Source: JBFKOL01 sp041628815
Lineage (GTDB): Bacteria; Bacteroidota; Bacteroidia; Chitinophagales; Saprospiraceae
DNA length: 6,482 nucleotides
Direction of reading: 5' to 3'
NCBI GenBank assembly: GCA_041628815.1
Contig: JBFKOL010000260.1
Location: forward strand, 1-6,482
Shown: positions 1 through 5,156 of the stretch, piece by piece
How the letters are laid out: the number at the start of each line of letters is the position of its first letter
How positions within the stretch are numbered: the first letter of the stretch is position 1
Program-made: the position numbers and the translations under genes
The notes under the pieces: generated by a model
Seen by the model: only the letters and a program-made list of their open reading frames with translations
The model's database searches: none
Told to the model about the DNA's origin: nothing

Positions 1-1
1 C

Positions 2-277
2 TACTTCATGGACAAGCAGGACGCTGTATCGAAGCTTATCAGTGGTGATGAATTACGTGTAGGAGATTCCGGGCTATCGAATGCCGAAGGACAACCCGTG
101 TTGCGATTTTCCCAACAGTTCTCCCGGCAGATGACGGACCTGATAGAGAACAATTATGTCCTGAAAAGAGCCAGGGTGAATTTTGTGGTGTATTGGTTGA
201 AAGAGGGGGCGGAAGAAGAGGTAAAGGTGGTTTTGCCGGAGGTTACGTTTGAGAGGAAGGGTGAGGAAGGAATGTGA
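2..277 (+). CDS. C-terminal fragment of a larger protein, possibly a RecQ-family helicase
   Basis: The frame is already open at base 2 (Tyr-Phe before the Met codon at 8), so this is the 3' end of a gene that begins outside the window; the Met at 8 is probably internal. About 91 residues are visible, ending in a TGA at 275-277. The tail has a strongly patterned segment, VLRFSQQFSRQM followed by ARVNFVVYW and VVLPEVTFER, which suggests a small alternating beta-strand domain. From memory this resembles the extreme C-terminus of the very large RecQ-family helicases of Bacteroidota (ends of the type AKVNFIVYW...LPELYFE). No helicase motif lies inside the window, so the assignment rests only on that tail resemblance and stays tentative. 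The gene is followed after 26 nt by a perfect 40-bp palindrome. Confidence 0.5.
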   Translation, partial: YFMDKQDAVSKLISGDELRVGDSGLSNAEGQPVLRFSQQFSRQMTDLIENNYVLKRARVNFVVYWLKEGAEEEVKVVLPEVTFERKGEEGM

Positions 278-303
278 AGCAACGCATCTTTCAATCAGAT
301 GTG

Positions 304-343
304 TCAGCGCTATCCGTAGTTTGCAAACTACGGATAGCGCTGA
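304..343. repeat. Perfect 40-bp palindrome
   Basis: Every one of the 20 base pairs matches, with no spacer: the centre is TTTG|CAAA and the outer arms are TCAGCGCTATCC and GGATAGCGCTGA. It starts 26 nt after the stop codon of the upstream gene. A single-stranded copy would form a long cruciform or hairpin, so it could end transcription of the upstream gene, but no clean T-run follows (TTTAGACAGTCAC). It could also be a copy of a dispersed palindromic element or a binding site for a dimeric protein. The palindrome is certain; the role is not. Confidence 0.95.
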
Positions 344-357
344 TTTAGACAGTCACT

Positions 358-392
358 TTTAATTCTGAATCATGAATTCTTAATTCATAATT
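358..392. repeat. Degenerate AATT-type heptamer array, five units
   Basis: The stretch divides exactly into five 7-nt units: TTTAATT, CTGAATC, ATGAATT, CTTAATT, CATAATT. Units 3 to 5 contain a 17-bp inverted repeat (ATGAATT-CTT-AATTCAT, 372-388). The same unit in the same phase recurs at 2014-2041. Such short heptamer arrays are known from intergenic DNA of several phyla. No function can be read from the sequence. Confidence 0.8.
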
Positions 393-506
393 TTAGCTAT
401 ACGCCATTCTATTCCCACTTCTTTTGCGATATACCACCTCCGATATCAGCCTGCACCAACTCCTTCGTACAGGCTACGGAGATCAAAGTAGGCTACTTCA
501 GGCAGG
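393..506 (-). other. Core between two heptamer arrays, with a decayed minus-strand reading frame
   Basis: This stretch lies exactly between the AATT-type array and the TCCGAAA array. No full gene is present. On the minus strand, 486-409 encodes 25 residues from a TTG (starting LISVACTKELVQADIGGG) up to a TAG. A second minus frame reads PEVAYFDLRSLYEGVGAG, a TGA, then YRRWYIAKEVGIEW and ends with a TAA at 380-378, inside the first array. Two overlapping protein-like frames broken by stops suggest either a pseudogene remnant or a dispersed repeat with no coding role. A 13-bp inverted repeat (AAGTAG-G-CTACTT, 486-498) and a direct repeat AGGCTAC (471-477, 490-496) are also visible. Confidence 0.4.
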
Positions 507-541
507 TCCGAAATCCGAAATCCGAAATCCGAAATCCGAAA
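507..541. repeat. Five exact tandem copies of heptamer TCCGAAA
   Basis: Five consecutive identical TCCGAAA units fill 507-541. There is no spacer sequence, so this is not a CRISPR. The array ends immediately before the putative control region of the toxin-antitoxin operon. Perfect identity between units suggests recent slippage or expansion, in contrast to the degenerate array at 358-392. Confidence 0.97.
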
Positions 542-542
542 T

Positions 543-591
543 TGATACATACTGTGCTAAAATATCAATAAATGATATACTTTTATGATAC
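543..591. promoter_or_regulatory. Candidate operator cluster of the toxin-antitoxin operon
   Basis: The hexamer TGATA(C/T) occurs at 543-548, 573-578 and 586-591, and in inverted form (ATATCA) at 562-567. The inverted copy and the 573 copy form a perfect inverted repeat with a 5-nt spacer (562-578). Ribbon-helix-helix antitoxins usually bind short repeated boxes upstream of their own operon and repress it with the toxin as co-repressor. Position and repetition fit that role. AT-rich DNA produces such hexamers by chance fairly often, so this is a proposal. Confidence 0.4.
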
Positions 592-598
592 TATATTA

Positions 599-606
599 TA
601 ACTTTC
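599..606 (+). promoter_or_regulatory. Weak candidate -7 element for the toxin-antitoxin operon
   Basis: TAACTTTC matches the Bacteroidota -7 consensus TAnnTTTG at all but the last base. It lies 16 nt before the antitoxin GTG codon, which would leave a very short leader. No well-placed TTTG -33 element is visible (the best is a TTTT at 581-584, too close). Confidence 0.25.
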
Positions 607-622
607 ATTAGTTTCAAAAAAA

Positions 623-862
623 GTGAAAAGCATATCGTTAAAATTGCACGAACAAATTTTGCGTGAAACGGAAGCGCTCCTGAAACATCTCAAAACAAGC
701 AGGAACAGGTACATCAACGAAGCCGTCAAGTTTTATAATCAATACCAAAGGACGCGTCTGATAGAAGAGCAACTGGCTAAAGAGTCCAAACTGGTCGGCG
801 AAGATTCCTTAGAAGTTCTTCACGAGTTTGAAAGATTCGAGGATGAAACAACGTCGATTTGA
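623..862 (+). CDS. Ribbon-helix-helix-type antitoxin partner of MazF
   Basis: A 79-residue protein, predicted to bind and neutralise the MazF-type toxin encoded next and to repress the operon. Residues 2-7 (KSISLK) look like the DNA-binding beta strand. Two helices follow, about 8-22 and 26-43 (SRNRYINEAVKFYNQYQ), as in CopG/MetJ-fold antitoxins. The tail from about residue 56 is acidic (ED..EVLHEFERFEDE), as expected for the segment that wraps the toxin. The start is the GTG at 623: an in-frame TAA at 599-601 blocks any longer version and no ATG lies between. No Shine-Dalgarno sequence is visible. It overlaps the toxin gene by 20 nt, so the two are translationally coupled. Fold and partner are inferred from pattern and context. 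Confidence 0.85.
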   Translation: MKSISLKLHEQILRETEALLKHLKTSRNRYINEAVKFYNQYQRTRLIEEQLAKESKLVGEDSLEVLHEFERFEDETTSI

Positions 863-1187
863 AATTTGGCTGGCCGACTTAAATCCAAGATTCGGAACCG
901 AACCGGGAAAAACCAGACCGGTGCTTGTCGTTCAAAGTGACCTGTTGAACAAAGTTCACCCTTCAACGATCATATGCCCGATAACAACGATCATCAAAAA
1001 AGATGTGCACATTTTGCGGGTGAATCTGAAAAAAGGAGAAGGCGGAATAAAATCGGAAAGTTCGATCATGATGGACCAGATAAGGACCATAGACAACAGG
1101 AGATTTACGGAGAAAATAGGCGTGCTGCCAACAAAGGTTCAAAATCTGGTCACTGAAAACATTAAGATCGTATTGGACATTCCGTAA
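843..1187 (+). CDS. mazF: MazF/PemK-family toxin, mRNA-cleaving endoribonuclease
   Basis: A 114-residue protein, normal length for MazF. Toxins of this family cleave mRNA at short single-stranded sequences and are held inactive by the cognate antitoxin. The family signature is complete: R.EIWLADLNP at 5-15, GTEPGKTRPVLVVQ at 18-31 with the expected catalytic Arg25, a Thr at 48 in CPITT where other MazF enzymes have their second catalytic residue, and SSIMMDQIRTID near the middle. No truncation or frameshift is seen, so the toxin should be active. The ATG at 843 is chosen over an upstream in-frame TTG (828) because the signature begins right after it. The gene lies inside the antitoxin 3' end (20-nt overlap), the usual antitoxin-first order. 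Cleavage specificity cannot be read from the sequence. Confidence 0.95.
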   Translation: MKQRRFEIWLADLNPRFGTEPGKTRPVLVVQSDLLNKVHPSTIICPITTIIKKDVHILRVNLKKGEGGIKSESSIMMDQIRTIDNRRFTEKIGVLPTKVQNLVTENIKIVLDIP

Positions 1188-1191
1188 CAAA

Positions 1192-1199
1192 TATATTTG
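1192..1199 (+). promoter_or_regulatory. Candidate Bacteroidota promoter (-7 element) for DUF6090 gene 1
   Basis: TATATTTG is an exact match to TAnnTTTG, 49 nt before the ATG at 1249 and just after the mazF stop codon. A TTG at 1173-1175, inside the mazF end, is 16 nt upstream, slightly short for the -33 element. If used, it uncouples the DUF6090 gene from the toxin operon. Confidence 0.4.
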
Positions 1200-1248
1200 G
1201 AGCAAAGCTATCATCAAATTTGAAGTAATCTCGACTTAACAACAACCC

Positions 1249-2016
1249 ATGATTACCATATTCAGAAAAATCCGACACGCCCTTGTGTCTCAAAACCAAT
1301 TCCGGAACTACGTTGTTTACGCCATCGGTGAGATCCTTCTGGTTATGATCGGCATATTGCTCGCCCTTCAAGTGAACAACTGGAACAACCAGCGAATCGA
1401 TTTGCAAAAGGAACAGGACATCCTGAGAAATCTACAAACAGACTTTATAGCCAATATCGACAACCTGAATACCGTGTACAACAACAGCATGGAGGCCTAC
1501 CAGGCATCCTCAGAATTGCTCGAGATTATCAAGGACGATACAGCGATTAACTCGGTAGAAGTTGAACAATTAATCGATGATATCATCAACAAAATCAACT
1601 CGCTGGACCTGATCACGGGATCGATAGATGAAATATTCAATACAGGTTCGCTTCAATTACTGCGCAACCCTGAATTGAGAAAAAAGATTTCCAATTGGTC
1701 GTTCTATTTCACGGATACGGAAGATGACATAGTCATATACAGGGATTACCTCTTCGATGAATTTATTCCCTCGCTGACATCAAAAGTCCGGCTGCGCAAC
1801 TTGTCCATTCCTTCATTTTTTGAAGAAGACCTAGGTTTTAAAGAAATGTCCCAGTCGGTATTCAAAATGGACTATGAAAAAACCATCCGGACCGTTGAAT
1901 TTGAAAACGAGGTTTACAACAATACCCTGAACTACATGTACGTGATCAATTCTTACAAAGTATTCCAGAATTACCTAATAGAGACTTTGACTCTAATTGA
2001 ATCGGGTATTCGATAA
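1249..2016 (+). CDS. DUF6090-family single-span membrane protein, paralogue 1
   Basis: A 255-residue protein of unknown function. Residues 1-20 are basic and amphipathic (FRKIRHALVSQNQFRN). One membrane helix spans about 21-43 and carries the family hallmark YAIGEILLVMIGILLALQ, ending in VNNWNNQR. An Arg/Lys-rich N-terminus suggests that end is inside and the roughly 210-residue remainder outside the cytoplasm. The outer part is rich in helix-forming and acidic residues, with a second conserved-looking block at about 124-150 (GSIDEIFNTGSLQLLRNPEL) that has a counterpart in the paralogue at 5157. The family is known to me only as a domain of unknown function, abundant and often multicopy in Bacteroidota. 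The start ATG is supported by the N-terminal motif. The gene lies 61 nt after mazF and meets the minus-strand hydrolase gene tail to tail. Confidence 0.9.
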   Translation: MITIFRKIRHALVSQNQFRNYVVYAIGEILLVMIGILLALQVNNWNNQRIDLQKEQDILRNLQTDFIANIDNLNTVYNNSMEAYQASSELLEIIKDDTAINSVEVEQLIDDIINKINSLDLITGSIDEIFNTGSLQLLRNPELRKKISNWSFYFTDTEDDIVIYRDYLFDEFIPSLTSKVRLRNLSIPSFFEEDLGFKEMSQSVFKMDYEKTIRTVEFENEVYNNTLNYMYVINSYKVFQNYLIETLTLIESGIR

Positions 2017-2041
2017 TATTATGAATTCATAATTCATAATT
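2014..2041. repeat. AATT-type heptamer array at a convergent gene junction
   Basis: Four units, TAATATT, ATGAATT, CATAATT, CATAATT, in the same phase as the array at 358-392. The first unit includes the TAA stop of the DUF6090 gene, and the last ends 5 nt before the stop of the opposing gene. It contains a perfect 16-bp palindrome ATTATGAATTCATAAT (2018-2033). The array fills essentially the whole intergenic gap, so it is the only candidate for a bidirectional terminator here, although the stem is all A/T apart from two G-C pairs. Confidence 0.8.
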
Positions 2042-2046
2042 ATCCG

Positions 2047-3681
2047 CTACATCTCCGCTGCCACTACACCACCTACCCTCTTCCTCCTCATCCAAAACCA
2101 CCTCACCGGCAACCAGATCACCATGGCCACCGCCATCAATTGCAGAATTGCCATAAAAACCGGAAATGTTGAAGAGTACATCGTGTCGGATGACTGGATC
2201 GGAAAGTCATAGACGATCTTCTTGACCTCGGAGTCATCGAAGTAATCGTATTGCGCCAGGATCCTGCCCCTGTCATCGATCACGGCACTTAACCCGTTAC
2301 TCGTAGATTTGAGCATTGAAACGCCATTCTCGATACAGCGTACCGCCGCCATATGGGTATGATACGGGCTGATGGCCTTCCAATCCCCGGTGGGCACAAC
2401 GAGCATATCAGTGGGCTGATCACTGACTTGTTCGATCAACTGCGGATGATCGGCATCATAACAGATAATAGGTGATAAGTTGCCGTACGGCGTCTCAATT
2501 ACAGGAATCTTTCCATCACCCGGGAAGGAGGGCTCTACGCCGAAGATGGGGATGTTCTTGAAATAGGTATTGAGCAAGTTCCCTTCCGGGTCATAAGTCA
2601 ATACTTTGTTCTCAATAAACAGGTCCTCCACACCCACCTTCTCGGGATGAAAAACGGCCGTGGCGAAAAACAGGTATAGGTCAAGTTCGTCAGCCAGTGA
2701 ACGCACCATTTCCTCGTACATTCCCTCCCTCTCTTTTATGTTAATAATGGCGCCTTCAGACCACGTGACGATCTTCGCACCTTCCGCAGCCACATCCCGG
2801 GTAGCTCGTATATATTTCTCGAGATGCCGGTCCATTTCGACATATACATCGCTGAACTTTGGATTTTCAGTGTCGGCCATGAATGCCGCCAGACCTTTAC
2901 CCATTTCACGGACAACGGGGTCGGATTGCGAGACGTCCTCGGGAATTTCTATGTCCTTATCGAAAGCGGATTTGTACATAGCTTTACTTATAGACAAGTT
3001 GTCCATTGTCACCGTCGCAACGGTGACGGCTTTTTCGTCACCATGGGAGTCCGCCAATCTAACCATTCCGTACCCTATAGAAAGTACCAGCATCACCGGC
3101 ATTGCCCAAACCGCCGCATGTAGCTTTTGTCCTGTCATTTTTCTTTCATAGACGTAATTGGCCGTGCTGGCAAACCAGTAAATAAGAAAACCAACACCAT
3201 AGATGCCGGTTATAGAAGCCATCTGCATCAGTGACAGAAACCCGTATTGCGTATAGGCCACATTACCCCATGTACCCTGGGGACCCTTGTCCATGAAGTA
3301 ATAGAAAAGGGTGATAAAAATGGGAAATACGAGCGTGGACAACCAGCCCGGTATCATCCTATGGGTCAGGGTATCGATCAGGAAAGGTACCAAACCGATG
3401 ACTGTAAACACCAAAATAAAAATCACCATCGTCACCGGATCAAGGGGCATGACATCCAGTTGGGCGATGTAAGCAGCCACCGACAACACAGGGATAGCCA
3501 CCAGGTACCCTTTCCATCCGTTGTCACGCAAAAACCGAAGCAAGACAGTATAGTGTATCCACGCCGCAAGTACGATAGTCCACTTGGGCGATATGAGAAT
3601 GCCTGTTATAAAAGCCAACAGAAGTAAGACTGTATTCTGATATTTGAAAAGCTTTATTGATTTCATGTTCCAATAATTCAT
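2047..3681 (-). CDS. Membrane-bound Lnt-like carbon-nitrogen hydrolase
   Basis: About 544 residues from the chosen ATG at 3681. The first 215 or so hold roughly six membrane helices, including LMQMASITGIYGVGFLIYW, which resembles the Lnt membrane domain. Residues about 220-505 form a nitrilase-fold domain with a complete Glu-Lys-Cys triad: Glu309 (TWSEGAI), Lys375 (YFKNIPIFG) and Cys407 (PIICYD). A last membrane helix at about 506-527 is followed by a cationic RRKR tail. This is the layout of apolipoprotein N-acyltransferase, which puts the third acyl chain on lipoproteins. However, CYD replaces the usual CYE and PTGDWKAISPYH replaces the usual N-D-x-W-F region, so it is better called an Lnt-like acyltransferase/amidase of unknown substrate. 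The frame stays open to 3834, but those 51 extra residues are polar, overlap the araC-type gene and look untranslated. ATG 3666 is an alternative start. It follows the regulator after 131 nt. Confidence 0.85.
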   Translation of the reverse strand: MNYWNMKSIKLFKYQNTVLLLLAFITGILISPKWTIVLAAWIHYTVLLRFLRDNGWKGYLVAIPVLSVAAYIAQLDVMPLDPVTMVIFILVFTVIGLVPFLIDTLTHRMIPGWLSTLVFPIFITLFYYFMDKGPQGTWGNVAYTQYGFLSLMQMASITGIYGVGFLIYWFASTANYVYERKMTGQKLHAAVWAMPVMLVLSIGYGMVRLADSHGDEKAVTVATVTMDNLSISKAMYKSAFDKDIEIPEDVSQSDPVVREMGKGLAAFMADTENPKFSDVYVEMDRHLEKYIRATRDVAAEGAKIVTWSEGAIINIKEREGMYEEMVRSLADELDLYLFFATAVFHPEKVGVEDLFIENKVLTYDPEGNLLNTYFKNIPIFGVEPSFPGDGKIPVIETPYGNLSPIICYDADHPQLIEQVSDQPTDMLVVPTGDWKAISPYHTHMAAVRCIENGVSMLKSTSNGLSAVIDDRGRILAQYDYFDDSEVKKIVYDFPIQSSDTMYSSTFPVFMAILQLMAVAMVIWLPVRWFWMRRKRVGGVVAAEM

Positions 3682-3710
3682 TGTTGATTCCCCAAGATTA
3701 ATGGCTTCCA

Positions 3711-3734
3711 CGTGCAATGTCGACCGATTGCACG
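3711..3734. promoter_or_regulatory. Inverted repeat between regulator and hydrolase genes, candidate operator
   Basis: CGTGCAAT (3711-3718) and ATTGCACG (3727-3734) are perfect 8-bp arms around an 8-nt spacer that itself contains the palindrome GTCGAC. It lies 30 nt before the hydrolase ATG and 79 nt after the regulator stop codon. There is no T-run on the minus-strand downstream side, so it is not a typical terminator. A dimer-binding site controlling the hydrolase gene is the better reading. The protein that binds it is unknown; AraC-type regulators more often use direct repeats. Confidence 0.5.
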
Positions 3735-3812
3735 AAGTCGAACTATTTTGTCGGCAAGAAATGAGTACGGGAATCCACAAATCATAAAATCGAACCCAAA
3801 AAGGACTGATTT

Positions 3813-4937
3813 TCAGCGATTTAGCTTTTTCCACTCTGAAGGTGTATAACCGCTGTGCTTTTTGAAGGCCGTATTGAATGAGGACTTCGAATTGAATCCT
3901 GACGCATACATCACTTCGAGAATGGTGAGTTTTTCATCTTCAGAACCCGAAATTTTATCCTGTGCATATTGCACGCGATACCTATTGACAAAATCAAAAA
4001 AAGAGCTCCCATCCCCCTGGTTGATTAAGTAAGACAATTCTCGGGGTGATGCATTCATTTTTTCGGCGAGATCTCTGAGCGCAAGAGAAGGATCTAAAAA
4101 AGGCATTTCTGAAAGCATCAACGCCTTCAACTCATTCAATTGATCAAGCTCTTTATGAGTCAGCATTTTTTTGTGGTGGGCAACGGTTTCACTTTCTCCC
4201 AACTCAGTTTCAAAACTGACATCTGATCGGAGTCCTCGCACAATGGCACCCATGATGAAAAGCAGCAATACAAACAACAGTATCAGCAACAGTATATTGA
4301 TCCATTCGTTGTCTGGCAAAAAAGTAATCACGATTTGCACCACCATACTCAAGGCCAGGATTACGATGAATCCAAATAGGGTAAAATCCAGCCATCCCAG
4401 GTTAATCCGTCCAATATTGGAGAATTCCTCCTTGATGCGTGCCCGGTACCGGTTTATGCTCCTGAGACTGTGGTAAATGTAGATACAAATGGTCAGGAAG
4501 ATGACAAAAGAAACCACCGCCGCATAAGGTCCTGGCTCCTCCTCTGCCCTTCTCAGGAATTCCCTTTTGAAATCGATATCCCTGATGTGATAAACAAAAA
4601 TCAAGGTGACAAAAAATAAAATATACGGAATGAAGTGGACAAGATCCTTTCGTTTTAAAGTAAACTCCTGTTTGATCACGGAATTGGTAAACAACCACAG
4701 CAAAGGGCCATATACAAGTGGCAGTGAATTCAGAAAAAAGGCATATTGCGGAAAACGTTGATAAGTATCAGTTTTCAGAAAAGATACATCTGCCACAGCC
4801 AATCCCAGGGACAGAAAAAAGAGTCCCAAAAGGTTTTTGCTCAACCTGTTCCCTTTCTGGAAAAAAAATAAAAACAGCGCAAAGAAAAGGAACAGGAAAA
4901 TGACCAGTCCGACAAAAAATTCTACGGATCTCAGCAC
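3813..4937 (-). CDS. Membrane-anchored AraC-family transcriptional regulator
   Basis: A 374-residue protein with about seven membrane helices (roughly 4-26, 35-55, 69-86, 98-117, 137-157, 184-207, 212-232), including SLPLVYGPLLWLF. A linker of about 45 residues leads to a C-terminal AraC/XylS DNA-binding domain from about 280. The first helix-turn-helix lies near 286-305 (LRDLAEKMNASPRELSYLIN) and the second near 337-360, with the typical FNSKSSFNTAFKKHSGYTPSEW signature. Such proteins are expected to sense a membrane or external signal and act on DNA while anchored; the ligand is unknown. The start is a GTG at 4937: a TAG lies in frame 12 codons upstream, no ATG lies between, and the first membrane helix begins directly after it. 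It is the first gene of a probable pair with the Lnt-like gene and is divergent from DUF6090 paralogue 2. A weak -7-like element (TAGCTTTA, minus strand, 4970-4963) precedes it. Confidence 0.92.
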   Translation of the reverse strand: MLRSVEFFVGLVIFLFLFFALFLFFFQKGNRLSKNLLGLFFLSLGLAVADVSFLKTDTYQRFPQYAFFLNSLPLVYGPLLWLFTNSVIKQEFTLKRKDLVHFIPYILFFVTLIFVYHIRDIDFKREFLRRAEEEPGPYAAVVSFVIFLTICIYIYHSLRSINRYRARIKEEFSNIGRINLGWLDFTLFGFIVILALSMVVQIVITFLPDNEWINILLLILLFVLLLFIMGAIVRGLRSDVSFETELGESETVAHHKKMLTHKELDQLNELKALMLSEMPFLDPSLALRDLAEKMNASPRELSYLINQGDGSSFFDFVNRYRVQYAQDKISGSEDEKLTILEVMYASGFNSKSSFNTAFKKHSGYTPSEWKKLNR

Positions 4938-5084
4938 TGATGAATTCTTAAGCGATTCGCGGTAAAGCTACGAATATCCAATAAAGGATGGTTCAGGAAG
5001 ATAGTCTTCGAGATGGTATGCAATTCATGAAAACGTTGCACAACTATTCTTCTTTTCCATAGCAGAAAAGACGCCTCTTCCCAG

Positions 5085-5092
5085 TAACTTTA
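5085..5092 (+). promoter_or_regulatory. Weak candidate promoter for DUF6090 gene 2
   Basis: TAACTTTA differs from TAnnTTTG only at the last base and would leave a leader of about 55-60 nt before the ATG at 5157. A second imperfect element, TATCTTTT, lies at 5107-5114. No well-spaced TTTG -33 element is visible for either. The remainder of the 219-nt divergent spacer (4938-5156) holds nothing else I can name. Confidence 0.25.
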
Positions 5093-5156
5093 CCCGAATC
5101 AATACCTATCTTTTGGACATCACGCTTTTCAACTATGTTCCTCAAAGCCATCGCCA

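Noticed and set aside
507..541. CRISPR or minisatellite-like array
   Set aside because: Units are 7 nt, head to tail with no spacers, so it is a simple tandem repeat.
828..842. TTG at 828 as the mazF start
   Set aside because: Adds five residues before the conserved N-terminus; the ATG at 843 starts right at the family signature.
2660..3151. Long plus-strand frame (163 codons) opposite the hydrolase gene
   Set aside because: Antisense shadow of the nitrilase domain, serine-rich with no recognisable motif, while the minus-strand protein has a full catalytic triad.
2047..3681. Calling the hydrolase a true lnt
   Set aside because: The triad and topology fit, but CYD in place of CYE and a changed W-F loop, plus regulator linkage, make the exact reaction uncertain.
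3801..3812. Terminator after the regulator gene
   Set aside because: The minus strand shows CCTTTTT just after the stop codon but no GC-rich stem precedes it.
4171..4476. Plus-strand frame opposite the regulator
   Set aside because: Antisense shadow of the membrane and linker regions of the AraC-type protein, with low-complexity composition.
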